This document shows, one piece after another, positions 11,147 to 21,773 of a DNA stretch of 64,000 nt. The notes under the pieces were generated by a model. It did not search any database. It saw nothing but the letters and a program-made list of their open reading frames with translations, and was not told where the DNA came from. Origin of the DNA: Anthostomella pinea (taxonomy: Eukaryota; Ascomycota; Sordariomycetes; Xylariales; Xylariaceae); NCBI GenBank assembly GCA_963556695.1, contig CAUWAG010000007.1, forward strand, positions 3,534,001 through 3,598,000, written 5' to 3'. Every line of letters starts with the position of its first letter. The first letter of the stretch is position 1. Both the position numbers and the translations under genes were made by a program.

Positions 11147-11789
11147 CCGGTTTCAGTGAGGCAGTAAGCCCGTTGCTATTGAAATAAAGCCAAGACATAA
11201 GGCTCTCTCAGTACCAGGTACCGGAAAGCATCTCACTAGCTGACAATGACAATGCCCTTTTCCTACCACCGCAATCAAGCTGTAAAACGGGTTTCAGAGC
11301 GGCTGGCGACGGCAGAACCAGAGGCTCTGCTCGGAAATAGCTGCTTGTTACGCTGTCCCACCATGCTGCTTTGAGATCATGCGGTGAGCTTTCTACTATC
11401 CAAGGCAGTTCCTGGTGCGATTTCTAAAAGACTGGCAGCCCAGTATAATATCTTTCTGCTTGGCGAGGCGCACACAGTCTCGAGGCCCATAGCGAGCCGG
11501 TTTAAGTTAGGCCTAGGACGCATCGCATAACCGCCATCGGCACGGCACACCGGCTTTTCCGCAGCGGTTATTCGTCCATACAACAGGGTATTTCCAAGAG
11601 TTCACAAGGCTATCTGCTCGGGGAGTCGGACGCATTCCAGCCTAGCCTGCAGGCCAGCCTGCTTCTGGAGCGTGCCTGTGCCTCTCGGCTGCGCAACTCT
11701 GAAGGAAGCCAGCGCAGCTCACCTAGCTTCTCTCGGGCGCGTAAATCCCAGACTCGTGTTTTCTAAGAGCCAACGTCAGGTCTTCCACA
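11147..11789. other. Intergenic region, ~640 bp, upstream of the NACHT-WD40 relic
   Basis: No gene seen. It contains the presumed promoter of the NLR at 11790. Confidence 0.4.
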
Positions 11790-14131
11790 ATGGCGAATGA
11801 CGGCCTAGATCCATCCATATACCAAGGCGGATCGTCCTACAGCGGGAATGTCACCGTGCATGGAGGACCCTTCCACCAAGGCAATATCGTCAACATCCAG
11901 CAGACGGCCAACCGATGCCTCATCGACCTCTGCGTCACCGACCCGCGCCATGACAAGAAGCGCGTCCAGGACACCAAGGGCGGCCTGCTCGCGGACTCGT
12001 ACGTCTGGGTGCTCGGCAACCCTGACTTCCGCCAATGGCGCGACCACGAGGACCAGCGGCTGCTCTGGGTCAAGGGCGACCCGGGAAAGGGCAAGACCAT
12101 GTTCCTGTGTGGCAATGTCGATCATCTCGAAACGAGGCTCGCCCAAGGAAGCCACCTAGCGTACTTCTTCTGCCAAGCTACCGACGAGCGCATCAACAAT
12201 GCGACGGCCGTGCTGCGCGGCTTGATATACATGCTACTCGACCAAGACGCCTCCCTCGTATCGCATATGAAGAAGAAGTACGATATTGCTGGCGAGGGGC
12301 TGTTCCAGGGCGATAATGCTTGGTATGCGTTATCCGAGATATTCACGAATATGCTCCGCGACCCGAAGCTGCACGTCGTCTGCCTCGTTGTCGACGCACT
12401 GGACGAGTGTATAGGTGGCCTACCGCAGCTGCTCGAGTTGATTGTCGAGACCTCGCAAGCAACTTGCGCTAAGTGGCTCGTCTCAAGCCGCAACTGGCCG
12501 CAGATTGAAGAAGAGCTGTCCAACGTGGCACACAGGCTATCACTCGAAGTCAATGCGAAGTCGGTCGCAGCGGCTGTGGACAGCTACATCTTGCACAAGG
12601 TGTCCCAACTTGTACAACGGAAGAGCTATCGAGACAACACCGCCGACGAAGTACGCCAGTACTTGTCGTCAAACGCTGACGGCACTTTTCTCTGGGTCGC
12701 CTTGGTCTGCCAGGAACTTGCGAAGACACGCCAAGGGAATGCTTTACAGAAAGTCAAGTCTTTCCTGTCGGGTCTCGATTCCCTCTATCAACGGATGATA
12801 GATCAAATCCACAAATCGGAAGACGCCGAGCTTTGCACGCAGGTGCTTGCTCTCGTAGCAACGACCTATCGCCTACCCTCACTTGCCGAGTCCACCACGT
12901 TCATCAAAGAAGACGGCAGCACGGTAGGAGATGCCGAGTTACTAAAGGAGATTGTCAGTCTCTGCGGCTCGTTCCTTACTATTCGCGAGGACATAGTCTA
13001 CTTCGTCCACCAGTCGGCAAAGGACTTCTTAACGAAAGAGAAAACGGTCATCCTTTCCCCCAAACAGCAAGTAGCCGTCCATGGCCAAATCTTCTCCAGG
13101 TCGATCGAGGCCGTATCCCAGACACTGAAACGTGACATATACGGACTGCACGACCCGGGCTTCCCTATTGAGGATGTCCCTTGACGGAGACCTGACCCAG
13201 ACCCACTGGCGGCGATAGGATACTCCTGTGTCTATTGGGTCAACCACTTGATTGATGCTAGCAAGGCTCCGGGTAGGGACGACAGCGTACAAGAGTACGG
13301 GGCGGCAGACAGGTTCCTGCGGGGAAAGGGTCTCTACTGGATCGAGTCGTTGAGTCTACTCCGGAGCATGTCGGAAGGGATGCTCGCATTAGAGAGGCTA
13401 ATACGGCATTTGCAGGTAAGTCAATACTTTCTGCTACACGGCCTTACAGAGCTAATAGTATAAAGGGGCGGTTGGGGGCGTCTGGACTTCAGGCGCTCGT
13501 AAAAGACGCCTACCGTCTGTTACAAACCTTCAGGCCGGCAATTGAGAGCCGGCCGCTTCAAGCGTACACCTCACCATTCGTGTTCAGTCCAACGCAGAGC
13601 TTAATGCGAGGTCTATTCGTGCACGAGGCACCACGATAGGTCAAGTGCAAAACAGAGTTAGCGGAACAATGGAGCGCGTGCGAAGCGATCCTCGAGGGCC
13701 ATACCTCTCCCGTCTTCTTGGCGGCCTTCTCGGCCGACGGGCGGCGCGTCGTCTCGGCGTCTGACGACGAGACCGTCCGGCTCTGGGATGCGGCCTCGGG
13801 CGCGTGCCTTTCTTCATATGAGGTCGGCTACAACTCCACCGTTTCGTTCGATCTGACCGGCACCCTAATCCATACCGACGCGGGCGACATTTGCATAGAG
13901 GAGTCGATTTCCTTGGATATCGATACGTATCCCCAAAAGCCTGCGCAACAGGGAGATTACGTTCTTAGTCCCGATCGGGCTTGGATTTTACAGCATTCCA
14001 AGGAGGTCCTCTGGCTCCCTCCCGAGTACCGGCCAACTGAGTCTGCCGTGTTTACAACAGAGCGAGGCACGAACCTTGTTCTCGGTTGCTCGTCCGGTCG
14101 GGTCTACTTCTTTCATTTGTCACGTTTCTAA
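11790..14131 (+). pseudogene. NACHT-WD40 NLR (NWD type) with two nonsense codons and WD40 array reduced to one repeat
   Basis: Starts at ATG 11790. Residues 11-35 are rich in Gly, Ser and Asn (GGSSYSGNVTVHGGPF) and precede the NACHT domain directly; this is where amyloid-type signalling motifs sit in fungal NLRs. Walker A is GDPGKGKT (residues 96-103) and Walker B CLVVDALDEC (~203). The helical region continues to a TGA at 13182-13184, after which the same frame stays recognisable (DPLAAIGYSCVYWVNHL). An intron at 13416-13465 (GTAAGT..AAAG) joins the linker that precedes the WD40 part. A TAG (13637-13639) replaces the expected Trp. Only one full WD40 repeat remains (HTSPVFLAAFSADGRRVVS..), followed by the typical NWD C-terminal tail (LLWLPPEYRP..CSSGRVYFF). 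It would be an STAND ATPase sensor paired with a death effector; the neighbouring SesB-like gene is the obvious candidate. Confidence 0.85.
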
Positions 14132-14697
14132 AACATTTTTGATCTGTTTAACCCTCTCGTCTTTCCTTACTTTCTTTGCAAAACGAGGGTTCTAGGGGGC
14201 ATGAACAATTTATAACGCTCGCACCGTCGTAGCGAAACATTCGAGAATGAGGACACTCTATAAATTGCTAGCAAAGGATCGCGTGTATTCTACCGGAACG
14301 AATGCGGTTGAACTCTGTAGCAGACTCTCATTGATTGTGTTGGGCCTTCCGATTATGGTGAACAATCGAAGGTACGCTGTCCGGCGCGCCTTGCACCGTA
14401 TCCCGGACCGTAGCAGACATCACGACGTAAACCTCGATGCAGGACATAGCAGGAGAAAGAACTGGGGCAGGCGAGCGAAGCTTTCACGGAAACCCATCTA
14501 ATTTGCATGTAATGGCCTGCTCGTCGGACGCGTGTCAGCCCAGCTGGCGGGTCAGCTGATGTCTGGCGTGTGTGTGCCTTGGCGCCTCTCGGCTATGCAG
14601 CTGTGACGAAATTCAGGGAGGATCACCTCAGTTCTCCAGTGCTTATGTCTCTGCAGAATCATGTTTCGCGACGCAAACGTCCTCGAGAATCAACGCC
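14132..14697. other. Intergenic region, ~570 bp, between the NWD relic and the SesB-like gene
   Basis: Contains the 3' flank of the NLR and the promoter/leader of the hydrolase gene. No other gene seen. Confidence 0.4.
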
Positions 14698-16178
14698 ATG
14701 GAACCTCCCGGCCAGCTCCTTGTTGGGACGAGCGTGGTGGCTCTCCTGGCCGCTTGTCTCTACCAGCTGTTTTGGGGAGCGCGTTCCCCACAGCAGAGAC
14801 CTGAGCCAGGTAGCGACACACTCGGCCAGCCGCGTTTCCGTGAATTGACGCTACGCGTGGACGAGGTTCCTATGGGAACAACTGCTGCGGAGCTGGAACA
14901 TGAGCTGCAGTCGGTCGTTGCTGCAAGTCCGGATTTACAAGGTCAGCTCGACGGCTTGGTCGTGCGCTCCCTTGCGCCGAGAGACCGTACTTGCGCCTGC
15001 GCGACTGCGACGGCCAAAACGGTGCTTCCAGAGGACCAGCTGCTGGCTCGCCTCCAGCATGCTCATAAAGCATCCCAGTACCGCTTCGACTGCACGTTCT
15101 ACGGCATCACGCCGCTCTACAAAGACCCAGCCGGCGCCTACTGCGAGTATGCACCTCGCTTCCCACCCAGCGTCGTCCTTCTAGCTGATCGTCCTATACG
15201 TTCGCAGTGTAATCGCCATATCGGGCCTGGCGAGCCATGCAATCGGCTCGTGGAAATCGCCGGGCAGGAACGATCTCTGGCTACGCGATTGGCTCTCAGG
15301 CGACATCCCGAATATCCGTGTGCTCCTGTACGGATACGACACGACATTGCTGAAGAGCAACGCCAAGTCCTCCATAGAAGACTTGGGCCGGCGGTTTCTC
15401 GAAAGCCTAACGGCGTTCTGGACGAGCGACGAGGTGGGTTCGTCGTCCGTCGACATGGGGCTGGCTAACAACACCGCAGACCGAGCGTTGTCCGATTATC
15501 CTACTAGGCCACAGTCCGGGCGGCCTTCTTATTAAAGAGGCAGGTTTGCCAGGTCCCTTGCGCCGGTCGATGCTGACCTGTCGCAGGCACTCGTCCACGC
15601 TTTTAGGAGCCCCGCTAGCAGCCCGACGCACCAGCTCCTCTCGCAAACCTGCTGCGGCCTGCTGTTCTTCGGGGTGCCGCAGCTAGGTCTGCGAAACGAG
15701 AAGCTCGCCTCCATGGTAAAAGGGCGGCCGAATCAGGCTCTTATTCGCGCTCTGGTCGTGGATAACGAGTCGGAACCGTCCGACTTCCTGGCCCGCATGG
15801 CGGACGACTTTGCGCGGTGTTTCCAAGACCGGCTGCGCGTAGTTGCCTTCTACGAGCGCCGGCTGAGCGCGACTGTTGCGGTACGTCTCGCCCAGTCATC
15901 CCAAATTTGCGCTGGTTCATTCCTGCTCATCATCTGTCTAGAGGCAACCTGACGGTACGCTACGGAAGTCGGGCCCGCCCGTTCTGATGGTCACGAGGAA
16001 GTCGGCGACCAGCACCGGCCTGACCACGGTGCCCGAGAAAGACATCGTGCCGTTGGATGCCGACCACTCGGGTCTCGTCAAATTTGTGTCCCGGCGCGAC
16101 GATGCGTATATTGTGGTGAAAGAGCGGATCAAGAGTCTGGTGTCGGGCGCGGCGTCTTGGACCGTGGACCGTAGGTGA
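14698..16178 (+). CDS. SesB-like alpha/beta hydrolase with N-terminal membrane anchor (intact)
   Basis: Five exons read by eye: 14698-15146, 15208-15433, 15480-15539, 15587-15880, 15942-16178, giving 421 residues with phases that all agree. The start ATG has a good fungal context (gccATGG). Residues ~7-24 form one membrane-spanning helix. The SesB/DUF676-type lipase-like domain follows: FYGITPLYK, GLASHAIGSWKSPGRND, YGYDTTLL, nucleophile elbow GHSPGG (Ser ~237), FFGVPQLGLRNEKL, and SATSTGLT plus DADHSGLVKF (His ~385, probable catalytic His). In fungi this domain is the N-terminal effector of many NLRs or a free-standing partner of an adjacent NLR; it is thought to act in incompatibility-type cell death, with substrate unknown. 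Here it is free-standing, 566 bp after the NACHT-WD40 relic on the same strand. The third intron (15540-15586) uses a GC donor. Confidence 0.88.
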
Positions 16179-16269
16179 TCCAGGCTTTCCCGCTAAGGCA
16201 CGTCAGTGGCGCGGCGTCTTGGACCGTGGACCGTAGGTGATCTAGGCACTCCCGCTAAGGCACGTCAGT
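16146..16269. repeat. 62-bp tandem duplication across the hydrolase stop codon
   Basis: Two adjacent copies (16146-16207, 16208-16269) starting GGCGCGGCGTCTTGGACCGT differ at three or four bases. The first contains the last codons and TGA of the hydrolase gene; the second is wholly downstream, so the protein is not changed. Confidence 0.9.
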
Positions 16270-16827
16270 ACTGTGCTGACCTACATTGAGCTCCCGCAGC
16301 CCCAATATCTAAGCAGAGAGCTCTGCTGCGCGCTATCCAGCTTGGCTCGACTTTTAGTGGCGATTACACAATCTACGGAGGAAACGTCTCGTAAGGCAAC
16401 GTGATGAATCTGTAAACCACGTCGTGGCCCTGTCAGGCTGGCGCAGCGTGGATCGTGATGTATAGATTCACATAAATGACAAATCGGGAGGCTACTCGGA
16501 CTGCATGCTTTAGTAAACGCGCATGTAAGAGCATCTCAAAACATTGGCTGTAATCAGCTCATAATATATGAAACCTGGCTCAGAGTATTATAGTTTTCCT
16601 GTTGCGGCGCCACAATTTTTTGATAAGGGAACCTTAATGGCAATGGAAGCGGAATATTTCTTAACATAAGGACTTATATGACTAGGCTGACCGGACATAA
16701 CCCCCCTCGGCTGAGATTCCAGCCCCGTCGGCCGAGGTTCCAGATTTCCGGTTGGGGTTCCAAACGATGTGGCATAGCTACACCCTGAAGTTGCTATGAG
16801 ATGCCGGATCCTCCATAAAGCTTTTCC
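16270..16827. other. Intergenic region between convergent genes
   Basis: 3' flanks of the SesB-like gene and the TPR gene. Nothing else seen. Confidence 0.4.
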
Positions 16828-19800
16828 TCACCGTCGGTTGTGTTGAGCTTGGATGCTCTTTTGGTGGTCAGGCCTAAGTGCCTTCATTTTCCCCTGTAGC
16901 GCCTGCTGATACATCTCTTCTGCCTCCTTCAGCTTGCCTTGATCCGAGTAGAGGTTGCCAAGGTTGTTAACTGTGTCGAGTGTTGAGTTGTGGTCGGGCC
17001 CAAGCGCCTTCTCGTAGCCCTTTAGCGCCCGCTGGTACATCTTTTCTGCCTCCTTCAGCTCGCCTCGGTCTTTATAGAGAAGGCCCAGGTTGTGGACTGT
17101 GTTGAGAGTTGAGGTGTGGTCGGGCCCAAACGCCTTCTCATAGCCCTTTAGCGCCTGCTGGTACATCTTCTCTGCCTCCTTCAGCTCGCCTCGGTCTGAA
17201 TAGAGGTTGCCTAGGTTGTGGACTATGTTGAGAGTTGAGGTGTGGTCGTGCCCAAGCGCCTTCTTAAAGCCTGGCAGCGCCCGCTGGTACATCTTCTCTG
17301 CCTCCTCCAGCTTGTCTTGGTCTGAGTAGAGAAGGCCTAGGTGGTTGACTGTGTCAAGCGTTGAGGTGTGGTTGGGCCCAAGCACCTTCTCATAGCCCCG
17401 CAGCGCCCGCTGGTACATCTCTTCTGCCTCTTTCAGCTTGTCTTGATTTGAGTAGAGAAGGCCTAGGTTGTTAATTGTGCCAAGAGTCGAGGTGTGGTCG
17501 GGCCCAAGCGCCTTCTTGAAGCCCCTTAACGCCCGCTGGTACATCTCTTCTGCCTCCTTCAACTTGTCTTGATCCGAGTAGAGGTTGGCTAGGTTGTGAA
17601 CTGTGTCGAGAGTTGAGGTGTGGTCAGGCCCAAGCGCCTTCTCTTTCCCCTTCAGCGCCCGCTGGTACATCTCCTCTGCCTTCTTTAGCTTGCCTTGATC
17701 CGAGTAGAGGTTGGCTAGGTTGTGAACTGTATCGAGAGTCAAGGTGTGGTCGGGCCCAAGCGCTTGCTCTTTCCCCTGCAGCGCCCGGTGATACATCTTC
17801 TCTGCCTCCTTCAGCTCGCCTTGATCCGAGTAGAGGTTGCCTAGGTTGTGAACTGTGTCGAGAGTTGAGGTGTGGTTGGGCCCAAGCGCCTTCTTATAGC
17901 CTTTCAGCGCCCGCTGGTACATCTCTTCTGCCTCCTTTAGCCTGTCTTGGTCTGAGTAGAGGTTGCCTAGGTTGTTGACTGTGTCAAGAGTTGAGATGTG
18001 GTTAGGCCCAAGCAATTTCTCTTTTCCCTGCAGAGCCCGCTGGTACATCTCTTCTGTCTCATTCAACTTGCCTTGGTCCGAGTAAAGAAGGCCTAGGTTA
18101 TGGTATGCCACTTCTAGCTCATCCATTATAATCGACTTCTTCAGAACGGCAAAGGAACTCCTTGATGCATGCTGAAGAAGCCGCCGTTGAATAAGCCACT
18201 ATTTTTCTGATTTATTGCCAGGAATATGTGATGCCACATGTGTTATAGCTAGTCTTGCTAGGTCGTTGTCCGTTTCATGGTTTAGAATGTGCACTATCCA
18301 CTGGTGAACACAGCTATGAATGCTGTACCCTTTTGACTCGATCTGTTCGTCGGAAGATGAATGAACCTCTACCAGCCCGTAGTTACTCAACACTCGAACT
18401 GTGCTATCAAAGCTTATCCTGTCCTTGGTGATTTGGTTGAGCCATGATGGGTTGTCCACGTCGTCGTGTTGGAGAAGTTCAAGCCAGATATCTTGATTAT
18501 CAAAGTATCCCCACAAGCGGAGAAACTTGGCGGAAACCTCGTTCTGTTTCTGGATATGGTCAAATGATAGTTGCCATGTGGAGTGAAGTGTTCGGTCTTC
18601 ATATGAACCTAGTTGTGGACTAGCCTTTTGAAGTCTTGCCCACGATTCCTTGTAAAGATCAAGATACTCCGCAAAACTGGTTGTAGTCTGGTCAAGGTAT
18701 GCCCCAGCCGTAGCAAGTGCAAGGGGGAGGCCGTCTAGCACTTGGACAAGGCTCAGGGTGTCGGTGTCTGTCATTCCAGTTAGATCAAGGTGCAAAACTT
18801 TTGAAAGTTCTTACCATGTATCAGGTCTTTTCGGTTTGATGCATTTGACAAAATCTCGATACTATCGAGCACATCCTCCATCTTTCTAACTCGAATATCA
18901 TGGCCAATTTTAACCTTTGTTGACCGGGTGGTGATGATGATAAAGCCTTGGTGCGCTTCGGGAAGAAACTCATGGACATCTACTGCTGCGTGGTCTGAAT
19001 TGCTTGGCAGCTTCGGGTTGTCGTAGTTGTCGTAGATTAGTAGCCAACGCGTGTTGTTTGGGAGACTCAGCCATGCCTTGACAGAAGCGATCACTTCGTC
19101 AAGATCCTTCGTATCGATGCTGCTAACGCGAGGGGCAGAGGGATGGTCTCGAAGGATCTGTCGAGCTGCCCTAACAAAACTCTGTTTCAGAGAGTCTTCA
19201 TCCTTGATGTTCATCCAGAACACAGCCGAGTAGCTGTCCTTGTATAGTTTCGCATACGCAATAGCTAACTGGGTCTTGCCGACCCCACCAAAGCCGTTGA
19301 CGACAACTGTCCGACGACTGCCATTGCTTCGGAGTTGCTCGCGTATTTGTGCAAGCTCTTGTTTTCTGGCCACAAAGTCTTCGATTTCAGGGACACCCGT
19401 GAGGCTGAAGGTTACTGCGAAATCTTTAAGTTGAACACCTATGTCGACTGTGAACTTAGTTTCTGAACAAGAAGACAGTGACTCACCTTTAGAGGCTTTG
19501 TTGATCTCTTCTCGGAGCCGCTGGACTGCCTTCGCTTTCCCTTCACCGTAGATCAGAGGCATTTGGACATCAAATATACCTAAAAGCGAATACGCCTGAT
19601 CTTCGTCCTCTGTGGTCTGCCGGGATTCGGCCCATGCGAAGCGCTCGGGGACAGTGCAATCAGGAAGAGGAAAGCCTCGAAGCACCTTGACCGGGATTCC
19701 TGTGATATCGGAGATAGGCAGTTCTAGAGATCTCTTGGTTCCTAGTCGAGCGCCCTCTCTAGAGAAGAACTCGACCGAAGCCGGTGCTAGAAGCTCTTGA

Positions 19801-20255
19801 AGAGTCCATCCCCGATGAAACCACTGACTGTCGCGGAATCCTGTACCCCAGAGTGGGTCGTTGGATTCGTTCCCGGTTTGCAAGGTGGGTTTCGAAACAT
19901 CGTCCAGGTAGACGTAACATCTAGCCGCATTGCGGTACCACTTGAACATGGAGTTAATGGACTTAGTGAGTTCGGCACTGCTGGACTTATCAATACAGCA
20001 TGTGTCTACCCAGAAGTGCACCAAGCCATCACGTTGGGCTTGGTTGCCGCAGAACTGGATCTTGTCGTAACCGTGCTTGCTCGGCCTAGCTCCGTTCTGC
20101 AGGTCTCTCAGACCAGGTTCGCCCTTTAGGTCTCTGAAGGTGACCTCTTCTGGACCCCATCGATGTGAAAGAATCGCGTATTAGGGAATTCTGTCGCCAA
20201 CCAGATCTTCTGTAAGGCTAAAGCCGCCGGAGTTGTTAGGTTTTAAAAGGCGCAT
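16828..20255 (-). pseudogene. HET - NB-ARC - TPR NLR with two nonsense codons
   Basis: The minus-strand frame starts at ATG 20255 (MRLLKPNNSGGFSL). TAA at 20183-20181 sits where HET proteins usually have Gln before YAILSHRWG. The HET domain then continues in frame (VDTCCIDK, WFHRGWTLQELLAP, EDEDQAYSLLGIF). An intron of 48 nt (19486-19439) leads into the NB-ARC domain: P-loop GFGGVGKTQLA, kinase-2 RWLLIYDNYD, and GFIIITTRS. A second intron (18814-18768, 47 nt) joins the winged-helix-like region (SLVQVLDGLPLALATAGAYL). TAG at 18201-18199 precedes WLIQRRLLQHA, just before about ten 42-residue kinesin-light-chain-type TPRs (GPDHTSTLDTVHNLGNLYSD). Both stops are explained by single C-to-T or G-to-A changes. 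All three domains otherwise look complete. HET is a cell-death-inducing domain. Confidence 0.85.
16860..18110 (-). repeat. Ten tandem 126-bp TPR-coding repeats
   Basis: Units of 42 residues (LGxLYSDQxKLKEAEEMYQR core) with high nucleotide similarity between units, so the array is likely to recombine and change repeat number. Confidence 0.85.
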
Positions 20256-21773
20256 GGTTAAATCATTTATATAAGCGAACTGTCGAAATACATGTTGAGG
20301 TAAGTCACCTAGAGTTGGGCATGAGAAAGATGGAAACGTGAGATCATTTTTATGTGGTGCGGGGAAGTGCAAAGAGGCTCGACTTTGGGAATGCTGCCTT
20401 GCCACCTAACCCCGCTGCCTAACCCCGATGTGGGTAATGAGGCCTGTGCCACGCTTACAGCCACATCAGTTCTCAATAACACTGTGTGAGTGTGGCGTAG
20501 TCACCCTTAGCTGGACCTGTAACATTATAGGTTCAATCTATCTTTGTTAACAGCAGATCTCTCTCACCATTTCAAATGCCCCTTACCGTTAGATCATACT
20601 CGGACTGCAGTGCGTAGTCCTTGTCACTTTTACTTTTAACTAGGCGGACCTTTACTTGCACACTACAAAGATCCCGTTGTGGCTGCTTGGGTCTCAAGAG
20701 CCTGCGAGGACAGGCTCTAGCCGCCAGCAACACAACAGTGAAAGGAAGAGCACCCCCAACACCTCGCACCTCAATCAACACCAGTGGTATGGAGCTTATG
20801 CCACCCGCGCCAGCTATGTACCGACCAGCGGCGGTGTTGTCTTCTTCTGTCCCTACATCGATCTCTGTTGGAGGTCACGTGGTCCGTGCCCTGTAACTAG
20901 ATCAGGCCTTCCGCGTAGCTGTCAGCTGTAGTAGGACGAAACAATAACAACATTGTTCACGGCACCTCCACGCTGCCAACAACCTCCAAAGAGGCGCAAG
21001 CTTGATTGCCAATGGCAGCCATATCGACAACCAAGAGCTACGCCCAGGTATAGACAACAAGGACGATGATGATAATCATGTATTCTTTGTACCGCGATGA
21101 CCAGGCGATCAAGATGACTGGCTCTAGCCACAGTCTTATCTACAAAGGGGCTTGAGCCAGAGATAAATGATAGATATAACAATGGAGGCATATGACAAAG
21201 ACACAAACAAGGGCAATATGACCCTGACTTGACATCGAGACGCCTGACTGTCTCGATTGAAACAAGCTGCGGCCCGGCCGCCGTCCTCTAAACCGACGCT
21301 AAACTTCATCAAGTCTACCAGATCACTCTCCGTCGGTCCACCCGTCCCATCAAGACGATCCAAAACCTGAACTCCATCAAGAACCTAGTGCGATCCCTCT
21401 TGTTTGATGACGATCTCCTCCCAGAAACTACCACAGGTCATCCGCCGTCTGTACCGCTGGCTGTACCGTCGGCTGCACAAGGACATTTGTCCTCCTGAGG
21501 TGAAAGACTGTGCTCTCGCCGCGCCGGGTTCCCAAGATCATCTCTCATTTGATAACTCCTGGGCAGTCCGCCAGACTCAGGTATTGTCCCGGAAACAAAG
21601 TGACCACGCCACCATTCATTGTAATCGCAGCAAGTCTCACTGAAAGCCTCAATACTAATCGCAGTCTTCAAGTCATCATAGGCTAAGATCAGGTCAACTA
21701 TTAAGACAATATCATAACATGTAGCAAATATGTCAATGATGTAAGAATAAAAGGGCGAGGTCTCCTACATATG
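20256..21773. other. Gene-poor stretch, ~1.5 kb
   Basis: Frames up to ~90 codons exist on both strands, with no domain, conserved motif or consistent splicing. A weak minus-strand frame near 21363 (DRLDGTGGPTESDLVDLMKF) reads like protein but I cannot assign it. The left end is the promoter of the HET NLR. Confidence 0.4.
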
